Positions 1-7,890 of a DNA stretch of 23,452 bases are shown piece by piece; the stretch's first letter is position 1, and the number at the start of each line of letters is the position of its first letter. The notes beneath the pieces were generated by a model that worked only from the letters and a program-made list of their open reading frames with translations, was not told the origin of the DNA and searched no databases. The position numbers were made by a program, and so were the translations under genes. The stretch comes from a virus. The stretch lies in the IMG/VR virus record IMGVR_UViG_3300010885_024450, positions 1 through 23,452 of that record; one strand, written 5' to 3'.

Positions 1-368
1 ACTTCAATACCTACATGTATCACGTGTCGGGAAGCACTTGGCAAATGCAGTTTAGCACCGGTCCCAATAGTCCATGGGCAGGCCCAATATCTTCATCTTT
101 CACAGTGACAGATAATCAGTGGATAGTAGTGGCTGTAACGCAAACCACTGGTGGAGTAGTGACTTATTACGTCAACGGACAACAGATAGGCACCCCAGCA
201 ACCGGCATAACATTTACTCAATTTATAAACAGTGGAATAGAAGCAGTGGCTCGATCAGACAACTACTGGCGTGGTGACATGGGTATATGTGCTGTGTATG
301 GACGAGCATTGAATGCCAGTGAAATACAACAGAATTACAACGCACTACGAGCTAGATACGGACTATAA
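1..368 (+). CDS. LamG / concanavalin A-like phage adhesin, C-terminal part (5' partial)
   Basis: The reading frame is open from base 3 through the window edge, so this is the C-terminal end of a longer protein; the ATG at 15 is probably internal. The visible 120 or so residues have the beta-sandwich pattern of LamG/concanavalin A-like domains: a segment YYVNGQQIG typical of the strand pair carrying the ligand face, and a closing stretch with VYGRALNASEI followed by an ending in RARYGL. In tailed phages such domains sit on fibres or virion surface proteins and bind glycans. The next gene ends with a similar stretch (LMYNRTLTAEE and RSRFGL), so the two look like tandem paralogues. The domain family is fairly sure. 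Which virion part it belongs to is inferred from the adjoining fibre and structural genes. Confidence 0.7.
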   Translation, partial: FNTYMYHVSGSTWQMQFSTGPNSPWAGPISSSFTVTDNQWIVVAVTQTTGGVVTYYVNGQQIGTPATGITFTQFINSGIEAVARSDNYWRGDMGICAVYGRALNASEIQQNYNALRARYGL

Positions 369-369
369 T

Positions 370-1062
370 ATGGCAATAACAATAGGATCAGGAATAACCG
401 TTGGAGCTGGTGTAGCCATTACAACAATTTCATCAATAGTCACTGATGGTCTGGTATTACATTACGATTTTAGTAATCCTGCCAGTTACCCAGGAACTGG
501 CACCACCATCACTGACTTGTCAGTATCAAACAACACAGGAACTGTGTCAAATGAATATGGATATATATCCTATGTCAGCGATGGACAAACCAGTTATTTT
601 AATTGGGCGTCTAATCAAGGAGCCAACGGGTTTGGAAGTTGCATACTCACAGCTGAACAAAATACCTATAAAGATTTTACCATGGTGTTCCAACCAAACT
701 TTGGCCCAGGCTTTGGTGGACTATTTGCCATGACTGCTGACCAAAGTCTAAGAGTTTACAACGGCACCACTTGGGAATTTCCAAATCCAGGCAACGGAAA
801 CGACTGGGCTTATCCGTCAGCAACAACTTTCTACATAAATGGACAGGTAGCAAATCAGGCTGTTGCAGGTTGGAACATCATGGGCGGAGCAAAGACCAGC
901 CCTAATTTTCCAGAACCTAGTAATTTATATATAGGTACAAGTGGGTATGACAATCGCCACATGCAGGGCGGGATTGCTGTGGTGCTGATGTACAACCGAA
1001 CATTAACAGCCGAAGAACAACTGCAAAATTTCAACTTCTATAGATCACGTTTTGGGTTATAA
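370..1062 (+). CDS. LamG-like phage surface / fibre protein
   Basis: This protein has 230 residues, taking the ATG at 370, one base after the preceding stop; an in-frame ATG at 313 would lie deep in the upstream gene and is rejected. Residues 1-25 are a glycine/isoleucine/threonine-rich lead (MAITIGSGITVGAG), a common N-terminus among phage fibre-associated proteins. Then comes a LamG-like domain with the usual opening GLVLHYDFSNPASYPGTG and a closing LMYNRTLTAEEQ and RSRFGL. The likely role is carbohydrate binding on the virion surface. It resembles the upstream partial protein at its C-terminus, which suggests tandem duplication of receptor-binding or decoration genes. No enzyme motif is visible. 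The domain call is good; function and position in the virion are inference. Confidence 0.72.
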   Translation: MAITIGSGITVGAGVAITTISSIVTDGLVLHYDFSNPASYPGTGTTITDLSVSNNTGTVSNEYGYISYVSDGQTSYFNWASNQGANGFGSCILTAEQNTYKDFTMVFQPNFGPGFGGLFAMTADQSLRVYNGTTWEFPNPGNGNDWAYPSATTFYINGQVANQAVAGWNIMGGAKTSPNFPEPSNLYIGTSGYDNRHMQGGIAVVLMYNRTLTAEEQLQNFNFYRSRFGL

Positions 1063-1079
1063 AGTTAATAATAACCGCC

Positions 1080-1086
1080 ATAAATA
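1080..1086 (+). promoter_or_regulatory. Putative T4-type late promoter (ATAAATA)
   Basis: The motif CATAAATATT lies 18 bases before the ATG at 1105, in the short gap after the LamG gene. T4-like phages use TATAAATA or NATAAATA as a late -10 element read by the phage sigma factor. The placement and the repetition upstream of other unit starts (13337, 20652) support the call. It is a short AT-rich motif and could occur by chance. Confidence 0.45.
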
Positions 1087-1104
1087 TTGTAAACAAGGAT
1101 TAGC

Positions 1105-1365
1105 ATGTCAAGAGAAATTATCAACGTAGGAACCTCGCCAAACGACGGGACTGGTGACCCGTTACGTACAGCATACACAAAATGTAACAGTAATTTTGCT
1201 GAATTATATAGTCGTATACAAGATATTCCTCCCGGAACGTCTGTGGGCACAACCGGTGATCTTGCCGGAATGATTGCCTACGATGATCAATATTTTTATT
1301 ACTGCTACCAGGACTACGATGGCAGCAGTAATATTTGGAAAAGAGTAGCCGGATCAACTTTCTAA
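1105..1365 (+). CDS. T4-like phage fibre / baseplate-associated module protein
   Basis: This small protein has 86 residues. Residues 4-37 carry a stretch frequent at the N-termini of T4-like phage structural proteins: INVGTSPNDGTGDPLRTAY, then a helix ending NSNFAELYSRI. In relatives this module is usually followed by fibre or baseplate sequence and probably mediates attachment or trimerisation. Here a short tail rich in Tyr and Asp follows, and the protein ends at AGSTF. An AAGGA-type ribosome binding site precedes the ATG, and a putative late promoter lies at 1080. The gene abuts the 1047-residue virion protein (one base between stop and next ATG). Structural function is inferred from this motif and the neighbours; no enzyme motif is present. 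Confidence 0.65.
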   Translation: MSREIINVGTSPNDGTGDPLRTAYTKCNSNFAELYSRIQDIPPGTSVGTTGDLAGMIAYDDQYFYYCYQDYDGSSNIWKRVAGSTF

Positions 1366-1366
1366 T

Positions 1367-4300
1367 ATGTCAGCCCAACCAACTTGGATCACAGCGGCCG
1401 GTAGCTTAGGTACTATACCCGAAGGTATATTTTACCAAGTTCCAATTTTGGCTGAAACATACGGAGAAGACGTTTATTATCGAATGATTGCTGGGCAACT
1501 GCCCGATGGAATTCAATGTCGTAAAACTGGCATTATCGAAGGTGTTCCAAAAGCAATTGCAAGTTTGCAAGGTGTTCCTTCGGAAGTTTCTAGAGACGTT
1601 ACCTATAGATTTGCAGTACGAGCATACACTGAAAAAGTAGTCAACGGCAAAGAAGTTGTAGACCGTGTCACTGACAGAACCTTTGAGTTAACAGTTACCG
1701 GGCAAGATGCTCCTGACTTTATTACCCCACCGGGTAACATCGGCACATACTACGATGGCACAGAAGTGCATATTCAAATTGAATACATAGACACCGACCC
1801 CGGGGATACTGTAAAAGTCAGTTATTTGTCAGGTACACTTCCTCCCGGATTGATTGTTACTTCGTCGGGGTTGATAACTGGAATTATTAAACCATTAACT
1901 GGTGTGCCGGGCACAGCCGAGCCTGGCTATGATATGACGCAGTATGAACAATACCCTTTTGATTTTTCAACACGTAGCACCAGTAAAAACTATCAATTTA
2001 GTCTAGAACTCAGTGATGGCAAAGACAGTAACATACGCACATTTGAAATATTTGTATACAGCAAAGATTCAATGAGTGCCGACACAACAGATTTTACAGC
2101 AGACAACACATTTATCACAGCCGACGTTGTTCCTATACGCACTCCAGTGATGATTACACCACCAGGTGATCTGGGCAGGATCCGTGCTGACAATTTCTTT
2201 GCATTCAAGTTTGACGCCATAGACTTTGATGGAGACCCAATTGAGTACAGTTTAACTGTGGGCGCTGGCATTGGATTTGACAGCACAGTATATGACGAAG
2301 ATGGTGTTGGATTTGACCGTGGAACATTTAGTCTTCCTCCGGGCCTTGCACTAAATCCAACAACTGGGTGGTTTTATGGATATATTCCAGCAATTGGTGC
2401 AACAGAAAATACCTACAAGTTTGCTATCCGTGTATTAAAAGTCAACGACCCTACAATCATTTCAGAGTTTTACTATTATACAATGACCATCATTGGCAAT
2501 GTAGAAACAGATGTCATCTGGCTAACTGATCCAGATTTAGGCATTATAGATAATGGTTCTATTAGTCTCTACTCAGTGGAAGCATACAACACTGGGGGTC
2601 GCCCTTTAGAATATCAACTTGTGTCAGGTTCCAACAGCAAACTTCCGCAGGGTCTTAAATTATTGCCTTCGGGAAATATAGTAGGTAAAGTTAGTTTTAA
2701 TACATTTGCCCTAGATAACGGAACAACCACGTTTGATACCGCTCCTAGTACTCGAGTTGTTGCTGATCCAACTACATTTGACTTAAAGTTTGATTTTACT
2801 GTCAATGCATATAGTCCTCAAACAGCAGTTTCGGGTTATAAAGTTTCGGCAATTCAAATTGTCAACGGTGGATCAGGGTATGTAACCGCCCCTACTGTGA
2901 CTATTTCCGCTCCTCCAAGCACTTCAAATTCAGAACGTGCGACTGCCGGAGCAGTGACCATAGTTGGTGGGGTTATTACTAGTATTGCTCTGGGCAACGG
3001 AGGGTTCGGATATGTAACACCGCCAACTGTTACCATCACCGGTGGCGGTGGAGTTGGAGCAACAGCCACAGTACAAGTTGAAGATACATCAAATGCAAAT
3101 CTTGTATCTGTATTCCGTAGATTTTCTATCACAGTGAATCGTGCATACAACGAGCCGTACGAAAGATTATATATCAAGGCTATGCCACCGCTTAATGACC
3201 GCGCAATTATTGGGCAATTGGTACAAAATCAGGACATTATTCCTGCAGATTTAATATATCGTTCTGATGATGCTAATTTTGGTATATCACAAAATGTGGT
3301 GTACGATCACGCATACGGATTAACTGCATCAAGTTTAGAAAAATACATTTCTAGCTTAGACATTAATCACTATTGGAAAAATTTAACACTTGGCGATATT
3401 AAAACTGCACAAGCACTTGATAACAATGGCAAGGTCATCTATGAAATTGTCTACAGTGAAATCATTGACAACTTAGTCAACAACGAAGGGCAAAGCGTTG
3501 GTAAGGCCGTGACTCTTGCTTATCCTGTTAATGCCGGGGATTCAACTGAAGTATCAGTGGTGTATCCAAATAGCCTGGTTGATATGCGAAATCAAGTTAT
3601 TGACGTTGTTGGACAAATTAGTCCAGTATTACCATTGTGGATGACATCAAAACAATCAAATGGACAAATTTTGGGATTTACGCCTGCCTGGGTAATTGCT
3701 TATGTTAAGCCAGGAAGTTCTGGCAGAATTGCCTACAACATCAAAGAACAGTTTGGACAAGAGCTTAATATCATTGACTTTGAAGTTGATAGATATGAAC
3801 TAGACCGTTCATTGACTTATAACTGGTTTCCTTATGAAGATAGTGTGTTTGGTGGCAAATGGATTCCATACCCACCAGCAGCCACCACATTTGATACTGT
3901 AGAACGCCCGCTGGGATTAAGATACATTGGACAGGTTGATTATGCTACTACACTAGCTTATTCACAAATTAATAATCAAACATTAGATTACATTAGAACT
4001 CTAGGCGGTATAGATGGAGCGTCAGGACGTTACTTAAATGGCGAAACTCTTATTTTAAAGAAGCAAGAAAACTTTGGTGGAATGACAATAGATGAAGCAT
4101 TTAGTAATTATCTCGGAGGTTACGATCCTACACAACCGGCTATAGTTCCCTACGATGATGGCACATTTGACGAATCGGTGGTAATTCCTCCACTTGAACG
4201 TTTAGGCGTTTATAGAATTTCCATCACTGCTGAAAATGTAGTATTTTTAACAGAAGTTCTGCAAGTGGTTCCCGACGACTATGTTAAAATTGTACATGGG

Positions 4301-4510
4301 AATACTTACAGAGGGCAAGAGTTGTATGTTCCTTACGCGGCACCGCCCGGATTAACCTATCGAGCCTGGACTTATATTCCAGAAAGACCAACAACTCCTA
4401 CCATCTTTGATGGTAACAGTACTAGATTTATATCACCAGTTAATATATTGACAAACACCGATGTGTACGATAAATATCTGGTATTTCCAAAGAGGACAAT
4501 TTTAGGATAA
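1367..4510 (+). CDS. Large virion structural protein with Ig-like (He_PIG-type) domains
   Basis: This protein has 1047 residues. The N-terminal half holds about four tandem Ig-like repeats of the putative-Ig/cadherin type, recognisable by LPDG, LPPGL or LPQGL followed by a G(I/W/N)xxG turn: roughly residues 1-115, 116-235, 258-380 and 382-490. Residues 490-573 are a glycine-rich insert with two copies of a GGSGYVTAPTVTI-like repeat, after which Ig-type sequence resumes (RRFSITVNR). Residues 590 to the end are a long conserved-looking region without a motif I can name. Such proteins are annotated as virion structural proteins in T4-like phages of aquatic bacteria and probably form a fibre or neck/tail decoration. 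No signal peptide or membrane segment is seen. The gene fits tightly between two fibre-module genes, which supports a tail role. The exact structure it forms is unknown. Confidence 0.75.
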   Translation: MSAQPTWITAAGSLGTIPEGIFYQVPILAETYGEDVYYRMIAGQLPDGIQCRKTGIIEGVPKAIASLQGVPSEVSRDVTYRFAVRAYTEKVVNGKEVVDRVTDRTFELTVTGQDAPDFITPPGNIGTYYDGTEVHIQIEYIDTDPGDTVKVSYLSGTLPPGLIVTSSGLITGIIKPLTGVPGTAEPGYDMTQYEQYPFDFSTRSTSKNYQFSLELSDGKDSNIRTFEIFVYSKDSMSADTTDFTADNTFITADVVPIRTPVMITPPGDLGRIRADNFFAFKFDAIDFDGDPIEYSLTVGAGIGFDSTVYDEDGVGFDRGTFSLPPGLALNPTTGWFYGYIPAIGATENTYKFAIRVLKVNDPTIISEFYYYTMTIIGNVETDVIWLTDPDLGIIDNGSISLYSVEAYNTGGRPLEYQLVSGSNSKLPQGLKLLPSGNIVGKVSFNTFALDNGTTTFDTAPSTRVVADPTTFDLKFDFTVNAYSPQTAVSGYKVSAIQIVNGGSGYVTAPTVTISAPPSTSNSERATAGAVTIVGGVITSIALGNGGFGYVTPPTVTITGGGGVGATATVQVEDTSNANLVSVFRRFSITVNRAYNEPYERLYIKAMPPLNDRAIIGQLVQNQDIIPADLIYRSDDANFGISQNVVYDHAYGLTASSLEKYISSLDINHYWKNLTLGDIKTAQALDNNGKVIYEIVYSEIIDNLVNNEGQSVGKAVTLAYPVNAGDSTEVSVVYPNSLVDMRNQVIDVVGQISPVLPLWMTSKQSNGQILGFTPAWVIAYVKPGSSGRIAYNIKEQFGQELNIIDFEVDRYELDRSLTYNWFPYEDSVFGGKWIPYPPAATTFDTVERPLGLRYIGQVDYATTLAYSQINNQTLDYIRTLGGIDGASGRYLNGETLILKKQENFGGMTIDEAFSNYLGGYDPTQPAIVPYDDGTFDESVVIPPLERLGVYRISITAENVVFLTEVLQVVPDDYVKIVHGNTYRGQELYVPYAAPPGLTYRAWTYIPERPTTPTIFDGNSTRFISPVNILTNTDVYDKYLVFPKRTILG

Positions 4511-4513
4511 AAT

Positions 4514-5395
4514 ATGGCAAGTAATATTAACCCAAACAACATTGACGGCACCTACCCAGTTGCTGGTCAAGACAACGATAGTCAAGGATTTCGTGACAAC
4601 TTTACCAACACGAAAACTAACTTTGCTTATGCGTCAGCTGAAATCAGCGACCTTCAAAGTAAAGTAATTTTAAAAGCGGCATTAACTGGATCAACTCTGG
4701 ATAATAACATGGGCGGTAGTTTACTACAAAATGCCCAGTTACAAGACATGAGCGAAACTCGTGTTGCACTAGGAACAGTCACTGGATCACAGACAATTAA
4801 CTATGCTGCCGGACCGTACTACACACTAACAACATCCGGTGCTATTACTCTTTCCTTTACTAACTTTCCAGCCGCGGGATCAGTAGCACGTTTGCGCCTA
4901 CAGATCACCGTTGCCAGCACCAGCCATACATTGACATTGCCTGCTGCCGTTAGCTTAGGAACTAGTAACATTCAGGGTCTTGCCAGCAATATTATTACAT
5001 TTAATAAAACAGGTACATATGAATTTGAATTTGAAACTGGCGATGGTGGAAGTACAATTACCATTATTGATCAAAACAGAAACTTAGATCCAATTTACCT
5101 GCCAAGCTCTGAAGATTTAGCATCTGGCGGCGCCGCAAACATATCATTGACTACATCATATTTTAGCACTTCGGCAGCCGAAACTGCTACGCTGGCAGCC
5201 GGTTATGCTGGGCAGGTCAAGGTATTTGCCATGTATGCCGACACCGGGGATATGGTTATCACTGTGACCAACGCAGGATGGAAGTCATCCGGCACAGGCA
5301 CAATTACATTCAATGATATTGGAGATGCATGTACACTAATGTACATTAACTCAAAATGGTTTGCAATTGGTGCAAACGGTGTGACTTTTGCTTAA
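4514..5395 (+). CDS. T4-like virion / tail fibre-type structural protein
   Basis: This protein has 293 residues. The N-terminus (INPNNIDGTYPVAGQDNDSQ, then FRDNFTNTKTNFAYA) is a well-known opening of T4-like phage virion proteins, followed by a short helix (residues 37-60). The remaining 230 residues are Thr/Ser/Gly/Ala-rich beta-type sequence, as expected of a fibre or tail spike shaft and tip. The opening resembles that of the 86-residue protein at 1105: a DGT(G/Y)P turn and a helix with NFA. The start ATG lies three bases after the preceding stop. It is the last gene of the structural block; a strong terminator follows at 5415. Structural role is well supported; whether it is a long tail fibre, short fibre or baseplate component cannot be read from the sequence. 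Confidence 0.72.
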   Translation: MASNINPNNIDGTYPVAGQDNDSQGFRDNFTNTKTNFAYASAEISDLQSKVILKAALTGSTLDNNMGGSLLQNAQLQDMSETRVALGTVTGSQTINYAAGPYYTLTTSGAITLSFTNFPAAGSVARLRLQITVASTSHTLTLPAAVSLGTSNIQGLASNIITFNKTGTYEFEFETGDGGSTITIIDQNRNLDPIYLPSSEDLASGGAANISLTTSYFSTSAAETATLAAGYAGQVKVFAMYADTGDMVITVTNAGWKSSGTGTITFNDIGDACTLMYINSKWFAIGANGVTFA

Positions 5396-5414
5396 CCAAA
5401 ACACTTGACCTCAC

Positions 5415-5451
5415 AGGCCCTTATTGCTATAATAGCATCAAGGGCTTTTTT
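5415..5451 (+). terminator. Intrinsic terminator after the virion gene block
   Basis: The 5' arm GCCCTT (5417-5422) pairs with AAGGGC (5440-5445). A 2x2 internal loop and an upper stem TGCTA/TAGCA with a TAA loop follow, then six T's (5446-5451). This is a canonical rho-independent terminator 20 bases after the stop of the last structural gene. The 3' arm also contains AAGGG, the only Shine-Dalgarno-like run before the ATG at 5456, so the stem could also mask that ribosome binding site. Confidence 0.85.
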
Positions 5452-5455
5452 ATTC

Positions 5456-5695
5456 ATGGAACATCCACTAATAAACAACATCGACGGACTGAGCTTAGAA
5501 GAATTACAATCTAAGATATCTGACTTGAACAAAAAATTAAGTTTTGCACATCGGACAGGGAATGCATTTTTGTCTGGTCAAATAAGAATGGCCATAGAAA
5601 CATACACTAACAAATATCGAGAAAAAACACAGAAAATGTATGACGAAAGTAAAAAATCGGGTACCGACTTTTCGGACAAGATAGATATATCATGA
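5456..5695 (+). CDS. Small conserved-type phage protein, unknown function
   Basis: This protein has 79 residues, taking the ATG at 5456. A TTG at 5405 opens the same frame but would put the start before the terminator hairpin, so it is unlikely. The sequence is hydrophilic and mostly helical: a segment with LSLEELQSKISDLNKKL suggests a short coiled coil (residues 11-30), followed by a Lys/Glu-rich helix. No catalytic or binding motif is recognised. The last four bases overlap the next ATG (ATGA), so the two genes are probably translated together. The Shine-Dalgarno candidate AAGGG lies inside the 3' arm of the terminator stem. It is the first gene of the 5.4-9.8 kb operon. Function cannot be assigned. 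Confidence 0.6.
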   Translation: MEHPLINNIDGLSLEELQSKISDLNKKLSFAHRTGNAFLSGQIRMAIETYTNKYREKTQKMYDESKKSGTDFSDKIDIS

Positions 5696-6303
5696 ACGTT
5701 AAACTACGAAAATCGTTTGACTTTGCCGCTGGCATGGTCTATCAAAAGAAGTTTTTAATTAACTTGTATTCCATAGAATTAAAAATGGTTACTGCAACCA
5801 GTGATCCTGCTGAGCAAAACATTGCTTACGAAAGAATACATTACTGGATTGATTCAGTATTGAATGATGGTGTGTTGATTGCTGATGACAGCGAATTAAT
5901 CTCAGCTTATAGAGAAACAGGACAACGATTAATTACTTTGCCTACCGAACCTGTTGACCAGGTAATTGGATTTATATTATTTTCAAAATTTAATGCTATT
6001 GCAGAGTCTAGACTAGTTATTACAGATATAGAAATATCAAGCATACATGGTGACAGTATGGTTTACGTACACAACGAAAATGAATCTATTAGTGGATTTG
6101 ATTACACCGGTTGGTGGGACGATTCTAAACCTTGCTGGGCAAATAATACCAAAAAGAAACGAGGAAATAGCAAAGTCATTACATTAGACCGAATGCCCGA
6201 ATGGAAAGAGTTAGATCTAGACTGGGAAAATACCGAGTTGACAGACAACAAAGATCATAGTACTGTGTTATTTGCAGATTTTTTAAAAGATGAAAAAAAG
6301 TAA
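5692..6303 (+). CDS. Conserved-type phage protein, unknown function
   Basis: This protein has 203 residues, with the ATG overlapping the previous stop (ATGA). The N-terminal half is helical, with FINLYSIELKM-like amphipathic segments. The middle has a beta region around the motif ITDIEISSIHGDSM (about residues 110-123). The C-terminal part is unusually rich in Trp and acidic residues (YTGWWDDSKPCW; EWKELDLDWENTEL). No membrane segment, signal peptide or nucleotide-binding loop is seen. The 3' end overlaps the next gene by 14 bases. Its place beside replication-type genes suggests a cytoplasmic role in phage DNA or RNA metabolism, but this is only context; I do not recognise the family. Confidence 0.6.
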   Translation: MNVKLRKSFDFAAGMVYQKKFLINLYSIELKMVTATSDPAEQNIAYERIHYWIDSVLNDGVLIADDSELISAYRETGQRLITLPTEPVDQVIGFILFSKFNAIAESRLVITDIEISSIHGDSMVYVHNENESISGFDYTGWWDDSKPCWANNTKKKRGNSKVITLDRMPEWKELDLDWENTELTDNKDHSTVLFADFLKDEKK

Positions 6304-6814
6304 ATTTGGAGAATTAATATTCTCAGAAGATGATCTATGTGACCTTACCATGCAAGGGTACAATGTTTGCTCAATGACTGGAATCATAGTTGACGAGTCA
6401 GTACAAATTGAACAATTGGTATCGATCTTAGAAGAAGCACCCGAATCGTTGATTACCTGGACTTTTCCAGATAACAATGATGTTTCTATACCCGATTGGG
6501 ACAGATTCAAACAAGACACTTGGTACATACCCGACGCTTATAAAAATTTAGATATAGCCGAGCATGTGCTAACTCTTTGTAAAACCAATGAAGAACTACA
6601 AAGAGTTGGACAAGAATTATTGTTATTTCAGGAACGTAATCTATTTGGATTACTGCGTTATTTGAAATACTTAGTAGATGTAATGAAAGAAAATCGTGTA
6701 ATTTGGGGAGTGGGTCGAGGATCCAGCGTAGCTAGCTATGTGCTGTATTTGTTAGAAGTACACCAAGTAGATAGTCTGCACTATGATTTAGACCCTACCG
6801 AGTTTTTACGTTAA
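6290..6814 (+). CDS. DNA polymerase III alpha (DnaE)-like fragment protein without catalytic aspartates
   Basis: This protein has 174 residues. Residues 92-174 align by eye with the start of the palm of bacterial DnaE: an amphipathic helix with ELLLFQERNLFGLLRYL, then WGVGRGSSVASYVLYLLEV and DSLHYDLDPTEFL, matching the DnaE pattern GPGRGS-AGSLVAYxLxIT followed by DPLxxxLLFERFL. In DnaE the next stretch holds the PDxDxDF catalytic aspartates; here the protein stops at FLR, so they are absent. Neither of the other two forward frames continues the domain before the next gene at 6838. Residues 1-90 have no clear match. It sits two genes upstream of a GroES-like gene and near the clamp loader. It cannot polymerise by itself; a structural, regulatory or host-polymerase-binding role is possible. 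Homology is fairly sure, function is unknown. Confidence 0.68.
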   Translation: MKKSKFGELIFSEDDLCDLTMQGYNVCSMTGIIVDESVQIEQLVSILEEAPESLITWTFPDNNDVSIPDWDRFKQDTWYIPDAYKNLDIAEHVLTLCKTNEELQRVGQELLLFQERNLFGLLRYLKYLVDVMKENRVIWGVGRGSSVASYVLYLLEVHQVDSLHYDLDPTEFLR

Positions 6815-6837
6815 ATAAAATTTTAAGAGGATATACA

Positions 6838-7272
6838 ATGACACGCAAAATTTATAAAACTGCCAACGGAAAAACCGTTGACCTTGGGGCACTACAACTT
6901 CAAAATGAAGAAGTACGTGCCGTGGGTAACATGGGCGTAAATGCTCGCGGTGATTTAATTGACAGTATGAATCGTCCCATTGATACTCGCAACAATCGAG
7001 TAAACAAACAATATGGGCGCCAGACAAATGTACAAGATACAAAGGTTTATTCCAGTGCTAAATCAGCAGAAGCATCAACTCCTGTGGTAGATGTGGTAGA
7101 CATTCCTGACGCTCCGGAAGATTTCAACGATAATTTTGTTAAACCAATTGAAGTGCCCGAACCACAGGAAACTGTTGGGTTGGCCGCAGCCATTGCCAGA
7201 GCAAGACAGGTCAAACAAGAACCATTAAAAACAGCACGTCAGATGGCACAGGAAGAAAACAGGAAGATTTAA
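6838..7272 (+). CDS. Conserved T4-like phage protein (KIYKTANGKxVDLGALQLQNE type), unknown function
   Basis: This protein has 144 residues, with a good ribosome binding site (AAGAGGA) about eight bases before the ATG. The N-terminal 55 residues carry a segment that recurs in T4-like phages of aquatic bacteria: TANGKTVDLGALQLQNE, then VRAVGNMGVNARGDLIDS. The rest is low-complexity and hydrophilic: an acidic, proline-containing linker (residues 80-118) and a helix rich in Ala and Arg (AAAIARARQ). This looks like a largely disordered protein with one short conserved head. The function is not known to me; a virion-associated or assembly role is possible. It is followed after one base by the GroES-like gene, which would fit a head or tail folding context. 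Confidence 0.62.
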   Translation: MTRKIYKTANGKTVDLGALQLQNEEVRAVGNMGVNARGDLIDSMNRPIDTRNNRVNKQYGRQTNVQDTKVYSSAKSAEASTPVVDVVDIPDAPEDFNDNFVKPIEVPEPQETVGLAAAIARARQVKQEPLKTARQMAQEENRKI

Positions 7273-7273
7273 T

Positions 7274-7648
7274 ATGAAATTAGCTTTTGCACCGCATAAA
7301 ATTTCCAAACTACGACCATTAGGTGACACGGTAATTGTTTCTGAAATGGAGTTTTCAGGCCGCAAACTACAAAGCGGTATTTTATTGTTAAACGACAATG
7401 GTACCACAGCAGGTATCAGACCACGTTGGGGAGAAGTTTATGCCGTTGGCCCTGAACAAAAAGATGTCACTGTTGGGCAATGGATTTGCGTAGCACATGG
7501 CCGTTGGACACGTGGAGTTGAAATCCAAGATGATGTTGGAACAAAAACAATACGAAAAGTTGATCCAAAAGACATTCTATTAATATCTCAAACACAGCCG
7601 TCAGATGATACTCTGTCAGACGCTATTCAAGCATCCTCACGTCGTTAA
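7274..7648 (+). CDS. GroES-like co-chaperonin (gp31-type function)
   Basis: This protein has 124 residues; GroES itself is about 97. The GroES fold signature is clear: LRPLGDTVIVSE at residues 13-24, a short segment where the mobile loop should lie (about residues 27-50, containing SGILLL), then RWGEVYAVGP, VTVGQWICVAHG, and a final strand VDPKDILLI at 97-105. The C-terminal 19 residues are an added polar tail. Such a protein would cap host GroEL and adapt the chamber for phage proteins, as T4 gp31 does for the major capsid protein. The loop differs from GroES, as is usual for phage versions. It sits in an operon with small phage proteins, and its stop overlaps the next start by one base (TAATG). 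GroES homology is good; substrate choice is inference. Confidence 0.75.
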   Translation: MKLAFAPHKISKLRPLGDTVIVSEMEFSGRKLQSGILLLNDNGTTAGIRPRWGEVYAVGPEQKDVTVGQWICVAHGRWTRGVEIQDDVGTKTIRKVDPKDILLISQTQPSDDTLSDAIQASSRR

Positions 7649-7890
7649 TGAGCATCAAACAAGATTGGGACGTTGCTGATATCTATCGGCAACTGCGTTC
7701 TATTGCCAATCAAGTTCGATCTCCTTACAACGACGGTTTTACCTCTTCCTGTTGCAAACAAGACTTATATCGTGTAAAATGCTTTATAGAAGATTTATAT
7801 GCTGACCTGCCCAAGTTTACTGGTGAAGATCAGTGGGAACAAGATAGGATAATTGAGGTATTAAAAAGAAATGAAAACAATCGTAATTAG
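7648..7890 (+). CDS. Small phage protein, unknown function
   Basis: This protein has 80 residues, starting at an ATG that overlaps the stop of the GroES-like gene by one base. The sequence is helical and charged (DVADIYRQLRSIANQVRS) with a vicinal cysteine pair (SSCCKQD) and a third cysteine in RVKCFIEDLY. Three cysteines in 80 residues could bind a metal, but no standard zinc-ribbon spacing is present. It overlaps the next gene by 20 bases. No family recognised. Confidence 0.55.
   Translation: MSIKQDWDVADIYRQLRSIANQVRSPYNDGFTSSCCKQDLYRVKCFIEDLYADLPKFTGEDQWEQDRIIEVLKRNENNRN

Noticed and set aside
6800-6900. Frameshifted continuation of the DnaE-like protein
   Set aside because: No PDxDxDF-like sequence appears in the other forward frames after 6814, and a new gene with a clear ribosome binding site starts at 6838.
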